Both the position numbers and the translations under genes were made by a program. From Candidatus Symbiopectobacterium endolongispinus (GTDB lineage Bacteria; Pseudomonadota; Gammaproteobacteria; Enterobacterales; Enterobacteriaceae), in NCBI RefSeq assembly GCF_018777385.1, contig NZ_JAFJYB010000002.1:62001-126000 (forward strand): DNA of 64,000 bases. The letters are read 5' to 3'. The stretch's first letter is position 1, and the number at the start of each line of letters is the position of its first letter. This document shows positions 53,798 through 64,000 of the stretch, piece by piece. The notes beneath the pieces are model-generated. The model was not told where the DNA came from, did no database searches, and saw only the letters and a list, made by a program, of their open reading frames with translations.

Positions 53798-54763
53798 GGC
53801 GGCAGTGCAGATCGACGTGGCGTGATCAGCACCGCCAACTATCCCGCCCGACGCTATGGCGTACACAACGCCATGGCGACGGCGACCGCGTTGCGCTTGT
53901 GCCCCCAGCTTAAGCTTCTGCCGGGTCGTATGGAGGTGTACAAGGTCACATCGCGCCTGATTCGCTATATCTTTTCCCGCTACACTACGCTGATCGAACC
54001 ACTTTCGCTGGATGAAGCCTATCTGGATGTGACAGACAGCCCGTTGTGTAACGGTTCTGCGACGCTGATTGCTCAGGATATTCGCCAGACAATCGCCAAT
54101 GAATTACAGCTCACGGCATCTGCGGGCGTGGCTCCCATCAAGTTTCTTGCCAAGGTGGCATCGGAACAGAATAAGCCTAACGGCCAGTTTGTGATTACCC
54201 CTAACAATATGGACGCCTTTCTGCTAGCGCTGCCGCTGGGAAAAATCCCCGGCGTGGGTAAGGTGACTGCAAAACGGTTGGAAGAGAATGGTTTGCACAG
54301 TTGCGCAGATGTGAGGCAGTACGATTTGGCCGAATTGCTGCGCCAGTTTGGCAAATTTGGCCGTGTGCTATGGGAGCGCTGCCATGGCATTGATGAGCGT
54401 GCAGTGTCTCCCGATCGTTTGCGTAAATCTGTGGGCGTGGAAAAGACGCTGGCTGCCGATATCCACCATTGGCATGAGTGCGAGGGGCTGGTGGAACAAC
54501 TCTATCAGGAACTGGGATTGCGCCTGCGGCGCGTGAAACCGGACCTGCATATAGCCCGCCAGGGCGTAAAACTGAAGTTTGATGATTTTTGCCAGACCAC
54601 GCAGGAACACGTATGGCCTGAACTGAATAAGCAGGATCTGCTGCGGTTGGCACGGCAAACCTGGTAAGAGTGGCGTCAGACGCGAGGCGTCAGGCTGGTT
54701 GGATTGCACGTTACTTTGCTCGATCCGCAAATGGAACGCCAACTGCTACTGAATTTGGAGTAA
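53792..54763 (+). pseudogene. dinB: DNA polymerase IV, N-terminus deleted and stop near the end
   Basis: DinB is the SOS-induced translesion polymerase. The gene lacks its first 30 or so codons (including the catalytic DMDCFF motif); the frame starts at A-I-G-G-S where the ISL3 element ends. Palm and thumb motifs are intact ([22 protein letters not shown] with the catalytic Asp-Glu, [23 protein letters not shown]-type [12 protein letters not shown]). A TAA at 54665-54667 cuts the last 32 codons (RGVRLVGLHVTLLDPQMERQ). It is doubly inactivated. Confidence 0.93.
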
Positions 54764-54807
54764 TGGGACGACGCGCCGGTGACAGTAAATACCCCGGCGC
54801 GCCTTGA

Positions 54808-56267
54808 TTACGCTTTTTCTGGGATAGCCGCCAGTAGCGCTGTCAGTAGTTGCCAGTAGCGGCCTATGCTTGCGATGTGCACTTGTTCATCGGGTGAATG
54901 CGGTCCGGTAATGGTGGGCCCAATGGAAACCATGTCCATGTTCGGGTAGGGCTTTTTAAATAACCCACACTCAAGCCCGGCGTGAATAACCATGACGTTC
55001 GGCGTGGTGTCGAACAGTTTCTGGTACGTTTCATGCACCAGTTGCATCACCGGTGAATGGGCATCCGGTTTCCAGCCAGGGTAGCCGCCTTTCGGTGCGG
55101 TGTGAGCGCCAGCTAACTGACCCAACGCCGTTAACGTTCCTACCACGGCATCTTTACCGCTGTCGATCAGCGAACGGATCAAGCAGACGATTTCTGCCTG
55201 TTCTGCATTCATGGTGGCCACGCCCAAATTGAGCGAGGTTTCTACCACACCTTTGACTTCATCACTCATACGAATGACGCCATTCGGGGTGGAATTCAGC
55301 AAGGTCAGCAGGCGATCGCGGGATTCGGCGGTGAGTGGCAGAGCATCGCTGGAGGTTTCTTCCAGAACCAGCGTCAGGTTTTTTTCCACGGCAGCCAGTT
55401 CGTGTTGCAGCGTTGCCAGATACTGCTCTGCCAGCGTTTTCAGCGTGGCGACGTTGCCCGCCGGAACGGCCAGCGTGGCGAAGGCCTCACGCGGAATGGC
55501 GTTACGTAGGGTGCCGCCATTTAAATCCAGCACGCGAATATCCGTTTTCGCGGCGTACTGGAACAGAAAACGTGCCAGCAGCTTATTGGCGTTACCCAGA
55601 CCCAAATGAATATCGCAGCCGGAGTGGCCGCCTTTTAGCCCTTTCAACGTCAGTTTGAACGTGGAAAGATCTGTGGGCAGCGTTTCGCGCGTCAGCGGCA
55701 GACGGGTGATAAAATCGATCCCGCCGGCGCAGCCCATGTACACTTCACCTTCTTCTTCTGAATCGGTGTTGATCAGAATATCGCCCTGCAACCAGTTGGG
55801 CTGCAAGCCGAAGGCGCCATCCATACCGGATTCTTCCGTCATGGTCAGCAGCACTTCCAGCGGGCCATGTTTCACGCGATCGTCTGCCAGCACCGCCAGC
55901 GCCGAGGCCATACCAATACCGTTATCCGCACCCAGCGTAGTGCCACGTGCTTTGACCCAGTCGCCATCCACATAAGGTTGGATAGGGTCAGTGGTAAAAT
56001 CGTGTACGGTGTCATTGTTTTTCTGCGGCACCATATCCAGGTGCGCCTGCAATACCACCGCTTTGCGGTTTTCCAGCCCCGGCGTCGCAGCTTTACGCAG
56101 CAGGATATTTCCTACTGCATCGCGCTCGGCGTGAATATTACGCCCTTTGGCCCAGGCTAAATGTGATGCCCCAACGCCTCTTCATGGTAAGAAGTATGGG
56201 GAATGGAACAGATGGTGGCAAAAATATACCACAAAGGCTGGGGAGTAAGTTGAGACAGTTCAGACAC
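54808..56267 (-). pseudogene. pepD: Cytosol aminoacyl-histidine dipeptidase PepD, one frameshift
   Basis: PepD is an M20 zinc dipeptidase for X-His dipeptides. From GTG 56267 (GTG as in E. coli) the frame reads SELSQLTPQPLWYIFATICSIPH and shifts near 56157 (after ALGHHI). It then runs uninterrupted through the metal motifs VVLQAHLDMVPQ, GADNGIGMASALAVL, TEESGMDGA, NTDSEEEGEVYMGCAGG and IHAGLECG to the end. Only the first 37 codons are out of frame. Internal restart could give a shortened protein missing part of the fold. Confidence 0.9.
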
Positions 56268-56683
56268 GATTAGCGTCTCCTCGTTAGCAGACCCGTCTGC
56301 GCATCAGGTGCGTAAGGACTGCAAGTTAAACGTTTCGGGTTGTGCCGCCGCAATCGGCACTTTAGTGACAGAATATCACTTTCCTTATCTTTTGATGCAT
56401 CTTCAATTTGTATTACCGATAGTCATAGCATTTTATGCTTTATAAGATGAGAATTTCAGTATATCGAATTGATACTTTGCGCTAAGTAACTGGTATGGCC
56501 GTTATTTTCCGCTTTGTGCTAGGGTGTGTTTACCCGGCAATTCGAGGGCAAAAGCAAGAGGTACGCAGCGATTACGTGGATAAATACTGGTTTTTATGCT
56601 GGCGGCTATCTATAATCTCGCGCAATCTTTTCCCCCATCAGACTCGAATTAAGCCAATTTAACGTTGGTCAGGATAGATTTTT
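56268..56683. other. pepD-gpt divergent intergenic region
   Basis: A 416-bp gap holding the promoters of pepD (leftward) and gpt (rightward), as in E. coli. The AT-rich stretch at 56390-56480 is a likely promoter zone; no specific operator was identified. Confidence 0.5.
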
Positions 56684-57142
56684 ATGAGCGAAAAGTACGT
56701 CGTCACCTGGGATATGTTGCAAATTCATGCCCGTAAACTGGCGCAGCGTTTGCTGCCAGCCGAACAATGGAAAGGCATTATTGCCGTTAGCCGTGGCGGG
56801 TTGGTTCCCGGTGCACTGCTGGCGCGTGAATTAGGCATACGTCATGTGGATACCGTGTGTATCTCCAGCTATGACCACGACAACCAGCGTGAGCTGACTG
56901 TCCTGAAACGTGCCGAGGGAGACGGTGAAGGGTTTATCGTGATCGACGATCTGGTGGATACCGGGAGAACGGCGAAAGCGATTCGCGATATGTATCCGAA
57001 AGCGCATTTTATCACCATCTTCGCCAAGCCTGCCGGGCGCCCACTGGTTGATGACTACGTGGTTGATATCCCACAGGACACCTGGATTGAGCAACCGTGG
57101 GACATGGGCGTAGTGTTTGTTCCGTCCTTGGCCGGACGGTAA
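56684..57142 (+). CDS. gpt: Xanthine-guanine phosphoribosyltransferase
   Basis: Gpt salvages guanine and xanthine with PRPP to GMP and XMP at the inner membrane surface. 152 residues, same length as E. coli. Motifs: [18 protein letters not shown], the PRPP loop [15 protein letters not shown] near 86-100, and the C-terminal [16 protein letters not shown] base-binding region. Intact, monocistronic, with a strong terminator behind it. Confidence 0.97.
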   Translation: MSEKYVVTWDMLQIHARKLAQRLLPAEQWKGIIAVSRGGLVPGALLARELGIRHVDTVCISSYDHDNQRELTVLKRAEGDGEGFIVIDDLVDTGRTAKAIRDMYPKAHFITIFAKPAGRPLVDDYVVDIPQDTWIEQPWDMGVVFVPSLAGR

Positions 57143-57187
57143 TCGCCTTCTGGCATAGCGTTCAGACGCTAACTAATGTTATGTTAA

Positions 57188-57217
57188 TTGCCCGGCTTTG
57201 TGCCGGGCAATTTTTTT
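57188..57217 (+). terminator. Rho-independent terminator after gpt
   Basis: Stem TTGCCCGGC / GCCGGGCAA with a 5-nt loop followed by seven T. Confidence 0.93.
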
Positions 57218-57311
57218 AAAGGCTCAAAGAAGCCTGTGCAGTACTTTCATTCCGATGCGCATCTGCTGTGCGTTTTCGTGTTCTCAATCATGCCGTATCT
57301 AGGAGACTGCC

Positions 57312-58562
57312 GTGGTTCAAGCCAATCTCTCTGAGACACTGTTTAAACCCTCGTTCAAACATCAAGAGACATCAACGTTGGTCAGGCGCGCTCGCCACCA
57401 TGAAGACGTTGAATGCCATTCCGCGCTGGAAGGGCGGTATTCAAAACACTGGTATCGCACACTGAACCGCCTGATGTGGATCTGGCGCGGTGTCGATCCA
57501 CGTGAAATCGAAGAAGTGCTGGCACGGATTACGGTCAGCACGGCTAAACGCAGCAATGAACATTTTCTGGATACCGTGGTGGGTTACCGCAGCGGCAACT
57601 GGATTTATGAGTGGGCCAAGCAGGGGGCCGCCTGGCAAACCAAAGCGATGGAAAGCGAAGAGACCCAGCACGATGGCCACTATTGGCTGAATGCGGCCAA
57701 TCTCTACAGCATTGCGGCTTATCCCTATATCAAAGGGGATGAACTGGCGGAGCAGGCACAAACGCTGGCGAACCGCGCCTATGAAGAAGCGGCTAACTAT
57801 CTGCCGTATCAGTTAAAAGCGCTGGATTTTCCCATCGAAGGCGGCGGTAATCTGTGCGGCTTTTTGCACTTGCCTGAGCAGGGCTCAGCACCGTTCCCGA
57901 CCGTGCTGATGTGTGGCACGCTCTATATGCTGCAAAGCGACTATTATCGCCTGTTCCGCGACTACCTGGCTCCGGCTGGCATGGCTATGCTGACCATTGA
58001 TGTGCCGTCGGTAGGCTTTTCATCGCGCTGGAAGTTAAGTGAAGACAGCAGTTTCCTGCACCGACAGGTGTTGCGCGCACTGCCTGATATCCCCTGGGTC
58101 GATCACTGTCGCGTTGGTGCCTTTGGTTTTCGTTTCGGTGCCAATATCGCGGTGCGGCTGGCTTATCTGGATCCAGGCCGTTTGCGCTGTGTCGCAACGC
58201 TTGGCCCCATCGTGCACCATTTGCTGTGTGATACGCAGCGCCAACATCAGGTGCCGGATATGTATATGGACGTGCTGGCCAGTCGCCTTGGCATGGCAAA
58301 TGCCACTGACGCAGCGCTGAAAACGGAATTGGGTCGCTACTCGCTTAAAACGCAGGGGCTACTGGGCCACCGTTGCCCGACACCAATGCTGGCGGGCTAT
58401 TGGGATAATGACCTGCTGTGCCCGAAAGAAGAAGCGAGCCTGATCGTCAATTCGTCCACCAACGGTAAATTGTTGCCCATCAAGTCGGCGCCGATATACC
58501 GTAATTTTCATCAGGCATTGGGCCATATCAGCGATTGGCTAAAGGACGCGCTGAACGCCTAA
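57312..58562 (+). CDS. frsA: Fermentation-respiration switch protein / esterase FrsA
   Basis: FrsA (YafA) is an alpha/beta-hydrolase-fold protein reported to act on esters and to associate with unphosphorylated enzyme IIA(Glc). 416 residues (E. coli 414), starting [16 protein letters not shown], with the family motifs [24 protein letters not shown] and the nucleophile-elbow-like [14 protein letters not shown] (Arg/Phe in place of the usual G-x-S-x-G, as in E. coli FrsA). GTG 57312 follows AGGAGA. Intact. Confidence 0.93.
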   Translation: MVQANLSETLFKPSFKHQETSTLVRRARHHEDVECHSALEGRYSKHWYRTLNRLMWIWRGVDPREIEEVLARITVSTAKRSNEHFLDTVVGYRSGNWIYEWAKQGAAWQTKAMESEETQHDGHYWLNAANLYSIAAYPYIKGDELAEQAQTLANRAYEEAANYLPYQLKALDFPIEGGGNLCGFLHLPEQGSAPFPTVLMCGTLYMLQSDYYRLFRDYLAPAGMAMLTIDVPSVGFSSRWKLSEDSSFLHRQVLRALPDIPWVDHCRVGAFGFRFGANIAVRLAYLDPGRLRCVATLGPIVHHLLCDTQRQHQVPDMYMDVLASRLGMANATDAALKTELGRYSLKTQGLLGHRCPTPMLAGYWDNDLLCPKEEASLIVNSSTNGKLLPIKSAPIYRNFHQALGHISDWLKDALNA

Positions 58563-58659
58563 GCATCGGACTCACAAAGAAAGAATAACCTGAAGCGTAG
58601 CGGTTTAATTTATTGTTGCCATCTGTTAAAAGAGAAGCTTCAACCTGAGGAGTAAACCG

Positions 58660-59034
58660 ATGACATTACCGAGTGGACACCCGAAAGCCCGGCTCATGAA
58701 AAGTTTTGCCTCATTGGGGCCCTATCTAAGAGAGAATCAGTGCGACAACGAACGTTTTTTCTTTGATTGCCTGGCGGTATGCGTTAGTGTGAAACCTGTG
58801 CCGGAAAAACGGGAATTCTGGGGATGGTGGCTCCAGTTGGAAGCCCAGGAAAAGACGCTCGTTTATTCCTACCATACCGGCTTGTACGATAAAACGAGCC
58901 GTTGGCAAGAAGAGAAAATTAAGGATACCGAAGTGCTGACGAAAGTGCAGGAGACGCAACGGCAGTTTCATACGCGTCTGGAAAAGTTATTACATTCTTT
59001 GGAACCCGCCTTGACGTTCACCGAGCGACCGTGA
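58660..59034 (+). CDS. crl: Sigma-S-RNA-polymerase assembly factor Crl
   Basis: Crl binds sigma-S and promotes formation of sigma-S holoenzyme. 124 residues (E. coli 133) starting [16 protein letters not shown], with the sigma-binding motif [14 protein letters not shown] and the conserved EFWGWW. The C-terminus is a little shorter than in E. coli. ATG 58660 follows TGAGGAG. Intact. Confidence 0.95.
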   Translation: MTLPSGHPKARLMKSFASLGPYLRENQCDNERFFFDCLAVCVSVKPVPEKREFWGWWLQLEAQEKTLVYSYHTGLYDKTSRWQEEKIKDTEVLTKVQETQRQFHTRLEKLLHSLEPALTFTERP

Positions 59035-59175
59035 AGCCTTTCTTTTGAGTCTGCGCCGCGTTACCGTTTGCGGGAGCGGGGCAGATTCGCGTAATCTCTG
59101 TTGCCATTATGAACGTGCTCTGTGGCAACGTTTTCACTATTTCGTGTTTTGACCAACATTAACGGCAGATTAATC

Positions 59176-60271
59176 ATGAGTGGCAGCCAGACTTTGGTTG
59201 TGAAATTGGGTACCAGCGTGTTGACCGGCGGTTCGCGACGCTTGAACCGTGCCCATATTGTTTAATTGGTTCGCCAGTGCGCACAGCAGCACGCGGCCGG
59301 ACACCGTATTGTGATTGTGACGTCTGGGGCGATTGCCGCTGGGCGCGAGCATTTGGGCTATCCGGAATTGCCTGCCACCATCGCCACCAAACAGCTGTTG
59401 GCCGCGGTCGGGCAGAACCGTTTGATTCAGCTATGGGGACAACTATTTTCTATTTACGGTATCAATATTGGCCAAATGTTGCTGACGCGCGCGGATCTGG
59501 AAGACAGAGAACTTTTCCTCAACGCCCGCGACACGCTGCGTGCATTGCTGGATAACCGTATTGTTCCGGTAATTAATGAGAACGATGCGGTAGCCACCGC
59601 CGAAATCAAGGTTGGCGATAACGACAACCTGTCGGCACTCGCCGCGATATTGGCGGATGCGGACAAGCTGCTGTTGCTGACCGATCAGGCTGGTCTGTTT
59701 ACCGCCGATCCGCGTTCTAACCCGGAGGCCGAATTGATCCGGGAAGTGGGAGACATTACCGACGAACTGCGCCTGATTGCCGGTGGCAGCGTTTCTGGCC
59801 TTGGCACGGGCGGTATGTCGACCAAATTGCAGGCTGCTGACGTGGCCTGCCGCGCCGGGATTGATGTGATCATTGCCGCGGGCAACCGCGCCGATGTGAT
59901 TGGCAACGTGTCGGTCGGCACCCGTTTTCACGCCGTGGAAGCACCGCTGGAAAGCCGCAAACACTGGATCTTCGGTGCACCACCAGCGGGTGAAATTACC
60001 ATTGATGACGGTGCGCTTTCCGCGATCGTTGAGCGTGGTAGCTCGCTGTTGCCAAAAGGCATTCGCGAGGTGAAGGGCAACTTTTCTCGCGGTGAGGTCA
60101 TCCGCGTTTGTACGCTTTCCGGACGTGATTTGGCGCATGCGGTAACCCGTTACAACAGTGATGCGCTGCGCACGCATGATCGCCGGGCATCACTCGCAGC
60201 AGATTGCCGATATTCTGGGGTATGAATATGGCCCGGTGGCCGTTCATCGCGACGACATGATTATTAATTAA
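59176..60271 (+). pseudogene. proB: Glutamate 5-kinase, nonsense and frameshift
   Basis: ProB phosphorylates glutamate, the first and feedback-regulated step of proline synthesis. The frame starts [19 protein letters not shown] and hits TAA at 59263-59265 (codon 30, replacing Glu in H-I-V-E-L-V-R). It then reads through [14 protein letters not shown], the glutamate/ATP motifs [18 protein letters not shown] and [11 protein letters not shown], and into the PUA domain. Near 60170 one extra base shifts the last 30 codons (ancestral frame ends MIIN at 60271). proA starts 10 bp downstream. Confidence 0.92.
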
Positions 60272-60281
60272 GGAGCACGCC

Positions 60282-61535
60282 ATGCTGGAAAAAATGGGCA
60301 AAGCGGCTAAACAAGCCTCCTATCACCTGTCGGTGCTGAGTACGGTGCAGAAGAACCAGGCGCTGAACGTGATTGCTGACCTGCTGGAAGCGGAAAGCGC
60401 AGAGATTCTGGCTGCTAACGCACTGGACCTGGCGGATGCTAGGCAAAACGGCATGAGCGCCGCGTGACAAGACAGGTTGCTGCTCACGCCTCAGCGGTTG
60501 AGCGCTATTGCTGATGATGTGCGCCAGGTCTGCCGCCTGAATGACCCGGTGGGTGAGGTGATTGATGGCCGCCTGCTGGATAATGGATTGAAACTGGAAC
60601 GCTGTCGCGTGCCGCTGGGCGTGGTGGGCGTTATCTATGAAGCGCGCCCGAATGTGACGGTGGACGTCGCCAGCCTGTGCCTGAAAACCGGTAACGCGGT
60701 GATTCTGCGCGGCGGCAAAGAGACTTATAGCACCAATGCAGCCACCGTGAGCGTGATTCAACGCGCACTGGCGCAGAGTGGACTGCCCGCTGCTGCGGTT
60801 CAGGCGATTGAAAGCCCAGACAGAGATCTGGTCAATCAACTACTTAAACTGGATCGCTACGTGGATATGCTGATCCCGTGCGGTGGTGCCGGGCTGCATA
60901 AACTGTGCCGTGAGCAATCGACTATTCCGGTGATCACGGGCGGGATTGGCGTGTGCCATATTTTTGCCGATGAGAGCATTGATTTTGCCAAAGCGCTGAC
61001 CGTGATTGAAAGCGCCAAGGTACAGCGTTCGAGCGCGTGCAACAGCCTGGAAACGCTGCTGATTCACCGCGCCATTGCCGCGCAGTTCCTGCCTGCACTG
61101 AGCGAGAAAATGGCACAAGCAGGGGTGACGCTGCACGCCAGCCCGGAAGCCTTGAGCACGCTGCAAAACGGGCCTGCCAACGTGATTGCGGTGGAAGCCA
61201 AGGACTACGATGACGAATGGCTCTCTAACGACCTCAACGTGGCACTGGTGGACGATATGGATGCTGCCATCGCCCATATCCGTGAACACGGCACGCAGCA
61301 CTCCGATGCGATTTTGACGCGCTCCATCAGCAATGCGGAACGCTTTGTGCGCGAGGTGGATTCCTCGGCGGTGTACGTCAATGCCAGCACCCGCTTTACC
61401 GATGGCGGCCAGTTTGGCTTGGGTGCCGAAGTGGCGGTAAGCACGCAGAAATTGCACGCGCGCGGCCCGATGGGACTGGAAGCGTTGACCACCTACAAGT
61501 GGATTGGTTACGGCGAAGATTTAATCCGCGCATGA
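60282..61535 (+). pseudogene. proA: Gamma-glutamyl phosphate reductase, internal TGA
   Basis: ProA reduces glutamyl phosphate to glutamate semialdehyde, second step of proline synthesis. Starts [14 protein letters not shown] after AAGGAG. TGA at 60465-60467 (after GMSAA) cuts it at residue 61; the same frame continues through [24 protein letters not shown], the catalytic-Cys segment [11 protein letters not shown] and [13 protein letters not shown] to the end at 61535. With proB also broken, de novo proline synthesis is predicted lost at this locus. Confidence 0.92.
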
Positions 61536-61723
61536 TAGCTGCCTTAAGCTTGAAAGTTATAGGATTCTCCGTTATTAGCAGTGAAAATAATGAGAGAATC
61601 CTGTTATTCCTCTGGTCGTTTACAAAACCAGCAAACGGACGGCAAAGCTATTGACTTGCTACGGTGATTTCACTACTTTGTCACCCCGTAGTCCATCGTC
61701 AGTGCTCACTGACGTGTATCAGG

Positions 61724-61799
61724 GCCGATATAGCTCAGTTGGTAGAGCAGCGCATTCGTAATGCGAAGGTCGTAGGTTCGACTCCTATTATCGGCACCA
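61724..61799 (+). tRNA. thrW: tRNA-Thr(CGT)
   Basis: A 76-nt cloverleaf with acceptor GCCGATA/TATCGGC, anticodon loop ATTCGTA (anticodon CGT) and CCA, identical in pattern to E. coli thrW, which also follows proA. thrW is a well-known prophage/island site; the accessory-looking genes after it fit that. Confidence 0.97.
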
Positions 61800-62150
61800 T
61801 TTCTATATTTTATTGATTTTATTAATTTTAATCTCAACTATAATGAGATTGGTCTGTATCGCTTTAGCAGCAGAACTTATCTTGTCTGTGTTGCTATTCA
61901 CATCTGAGGCCGTCTCAACATGAGACCGCATAAGATTCACGCCTCAATAGAAACAAATCACATCAGAAAAGCGTGAGCGATTGCCGCTGGCCTATAGATT
62001 GTTTGTCCGCGATACCTGAGTGAATGTCAAAAGTGGCAAAACGTTAGATAGAACAATAAGGCTGAATGATAAAATAAAGTGCTGTATTGAATCTCCTTTT
62101 AGTAATATATTTCTTCGTATCATGTTAATCCCTCGGTCGATAGATTTTTT
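61800..62150. other. Gap downstream of tRNA-Thr
   Basis: A 351-bp AT-rich stretch; no gene, integrase or att repeat recognised. Confidence 0.45.
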
Positions 62151-62731
62151 ATGAAAAGGTCAGCCTCTCTTGAGAATAGAAACTCACCCAGCAACAAACT
62201 CTATCTTATCCCTTTCACTGAGCAACATTTTCCAATATTGATAGGGTGGTTTTTAGTGAAAAGGATATTGTTCAATGGGACGAACCGGATTTATCTTATC
62301 CTCTCGATGAAGAACAAGTTAATTCGATGTTGAGTAAAACCAAGGTCATTCCCACTAACTATTTTTGTTAGATGGTTGAAGATAATGCAGGCGAATTATG
62401 CAGTCATTGCCAACAGGTGTTTGACTGGAGAAATGGAGTGGCAAAAATTTGTAGGGTTGTCATTGCGCCTGAGCATCGAGGACGTGGTTTCGCAATGCCA
62501 ATGATTGGCATGGTTTTAGAAAAAGCATTTTCATATGCCGAAATAGAGCGCGTAGAGCTTAACGTGTACGCTTGGAATGAAATAGCCATCAAAACCTATT
62601 CCCGCATTGGATTTATTGGTGAGGGTGTTCGCCGATCCTCAGTGAAAGTGGGCGATGAACGCTGGGATACCGCCATAATGAGTATGTTACGTGATGAGTG
62701 GATAGCGCCTTCAGTTAGTGTTATTAAGTAG
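62151..62731 (+). pseudogene. GNAT N-acetyltransferase, frameshift and TAG
   Basis: RimJ/RimL-like acetyltransferase of about 190 codons. Pieces read LYLIPFTEQHFPILIGW, then in a shifted frame ENDIVQWDEPDL-type sequence to TNYFC, TAG at 62369-62371 (Trp codon lost), then VAKICRVVIAPEHRGRGFAMPM, the acetyl-CoA motif (R-G-x-G), and LNVYAWNEIAIKTYSRIGF. The substrate is unknown. Confidence 0.85.
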
Positions 62732-62814
62732 GGTTGGGTGTATTATTTTATTAAATGGTTTATGTGTGAAAGAGTGCGATAATTAATATTTAATGTTATA
62801 AGTATGGAGTATTG

Positions 62815-63269
62815 ATGCGCCAACCTAAACAAGTGTTAGTTGTTTCTTAATGCAATTTATGAGAGTGAATTGTATTTGTATCTTCTGAAAAGAAAAGATA
62901 TAGACTATTGGCAATGGGTAGCAGGAGGGGTAGAGTAAAATGAAACCATATTAAAGTGCAGCGATACGAGAATCATCTGAAGAGCTGGGGATTATGTTTA
63001 AAACATCAGATTTTGTACAGCTTGAATCGGTGTGTTCTATTCCACGGTGTCATTTCAACAGTGATAAGACATGGGGGGATGATTTCCACACTGTTACAGA
63101 ATATTCTTTTGCTGTTAGATTACCTATGAACTGCAAAATAAATTTGAGCGATGAACATAGCGAAGTAAATATAATAAAGTATTCTGATTTGAGCAAATAT
63201 CATTCATGGGATAGTAATAGAACGGCAGCGTGGGAGCTAAATGAACGGTTTTTGAAGGGCACTCTTTGA
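62815..63269 (+). pseudogene. NUDIX hydrolase, three lesions
   Basis: Resembles dihydroneopterin-triphosphate-type NUDIX proteins (start MRQPKQVLVV, WQWVAGGVE). The Nudix box is spread over two frames: GGVE, NETI, then AAIRESSEELGI. Lesions are a base loss near 62845, TAA at 62936-62938 within the box and a shift near 62959. The C-terminal half (CSIPRCHFNSDKTWGDDFHTVTEYSFAV to AAWELNERFL) is intact. The original substrate cannot be stated with certainty. Confidence 0.8.
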
Positions 63270-63399
63270 ATGATGGCGCATTTATTCGCGGTAGAAACCT
63301 CCTGATACCATGTTTTGGTTCTGAATGGCGTTGGATTTTATGATAGTTTCAACTGAGCGTAGTGCTCTTTCTATTTGACAATGATGCATGGGGTTACAC

Positions 63400-64000
63400 A
63401 TGGAAGACAAAGGAAAGATTTTCCGCAGGCTACATGAGCTTGATGATGTTTTCGTTATTCCTAACCCCTGGGATATCGGCACTGCCTGGATACTCGAAAC
63501 CATGGGGTTTAAAGCGCTTGCGACAACCAGCACGGGGCTTGCTTTTTTGCTAGGGGTTCAGGAAGGGACTGTTCCGTGGGAGCAGACTCTTTTGCATTGT
63601 CAGTCTCTCGTTAATGCCACCTCTCTGCCGGTGTCCGCCGATCTTGAAAAAGGGATGGGGGATTGCCCTGAAAGTGCCGCACAGCCTGTTGAAATTGCTG
63701 CGGGCATCGGTTTGGCGGGATGCTCTCTGGAAGATCATACCGGCATAACCAGTAAACCTATTTATGATTTTAGCCTGGCAGTGGAAAGAATTGAGGCCGC
63801 GGCTAAAGCACGAGATGCGCTGGCGACTGATTTTGTCATAACGGCCCGTGCCGAAAATTTTATGTGGGGAATCACCGATCTGGATGAAACCATCCTGAGA
63901 TTACAGGCTTTTGAAAAAGCCGGGGCGGATGTTCTTTATGCTCCTGGCCTCAGGGATATTACAATGATTAAAACGGTATGCCAAGAACTGACAAAACCAG
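63400..64000 (+). CDS. Isocitrate lyase / PEP mutase family protein (partial, runs off the window)
   Basis: About 200 residues before the window ends, with no stop. It starts MEDKGKIFRRLHELDDVFVIPNPWDIGTAWIL and has the fold's conserved LATTSTGLAF, LPVSADLEKGMG, GLAGCSLEDHTG (metal-binding E-D-H), VITARAENF and KAGADVLYAPGL. Members include PEP mutase, methylisocitrate lyase-like and oxaloacetate-decarboxylase-type enzymes that cleave or rearrange C-C or C-P bonds of 2-oxoacids; which one cannot be told. It is downstream of the GNAT and NUDIX pseudogenes, yet intact so far. Confidence 0.85.
   Translation, partial: MEDKGKIFRRLHELDDVFVIPNPWDIGTAWILETMGFKALATTSTGLAFLLGVQEGTVPWEQTLLHCQSLVNATSLPVSADLEKGMGDCPESAAQPVEIAAGIGLAGCSLEDHTGITSKPIYDFSLAVERIEAAAKARDALATDFVITARAENFMWGITDLDETILRLQAFEKAGADVLYAPGLRDITMIKTVCQELTKP

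Noticed and set aside
1..64000. Stop-codon reassignment or readthrough as an explanation for the many in-frame stops
   Set aside because: All three stop codons occur as lesions, intact genes end with the same codons, and true frameshifts are also frequent.
1..64000. CRISPR array or prophage
   Set aside because: No regularly spaced direct repeats and no phage structural genes were seen; the only integrase is a stub.

Overview
The window is a bacterial chromosome segment from the order Enterobacterales. Gene content and neighbourhoods match that order closely: bioA/bioBFCD, yohJK, cdd, maeA, gsiABCD, moeAB, mltD-gloB-yafS-rnhA-dnaQ-tRNA-Asp, dinB-pepD-gpt-frsA-crl-proBA-tRNA-Thr, and tRNA-Ser(CGA)-mtfA-tRNA-Asn. 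A Tad pilus locus, an orphan Hcp/VgrG set and a large intimin-like adhesin would fit a Pectobacteriaceae-type lineage. The very high density of fresh-looking pseudogenes suggests a recently host-restricted (for example insect-associated) member. Lineage and lifestyle are inference; no 16S or phylogeny is available here.

Layout. 1-4.7 kb: biotin locus, bioBFCD leftward and bioA rightward, with only bioF intact. 4.8-8.9 kb: yohJK (intact), cdd (altered C-terminus), maeA (stop at codon 6). 8.9-14.4 kb: intact gsiABCD glutathione importer. 14.7-16.8 kb: moeA (broken) and moeB (intact). 16.9-21.2 kb: broken nitroreductase, lipid kinase, diguanylate cyclase and auxin-efflux-type carrier. 21.4-28.8 kb: yqaE, then a 7-kb inverse autotransporter pseudogene with seven lesions. 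28.8-34.1 kb: an AT-rich foreign-looking block with a collagenase-like (M9) metallopeptidase wreck and an unrecognised protein with one hydrophobic segment. 34.1-43.2 kb: tRNA-Ser, broken mtfA, tRNA-Asn, an integrase stub and a decayed orphan T6SS module (hcp intact, vgrG and DUF4123 broken), ending in an ISL3-family element. 43.2-47.8 kb: broken mltD, intact gloB, yafS, rnhA, dnaQ, and tRNA-Asp. 48.7-53.8 kb: a truncated Tad locus cut by a second ISL3 copy. 53.8-61.8 kb: decapitated dinB, broken pepD, intact gpt, frsA and crl, broken proB and proA, tRNA-Thr. 61.8-64 kb: GNAT and NUDIX wrecks and an intact PEP-mutase/isocitrate-lyase-family gene running off the edge.

Functional picture. Core information, transport and detoxification genes (dnaQ, rnhA, gpt, gloB, gsi) survive. 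Biosynthesis (biotin, proline, molybdopterin insertion), surface and secretion functions (adhesin, T6SS, Tad) and regulation (diguanylate cyclase) are decaying. Lesions are mostly single stops or one-base changes in homopolymers, so decay is recent or part of it is sequencing error. Two ISL3 copies have reshaped the chromosome: one joins the T6SS island to mltD, the other joins tadA to dinB.
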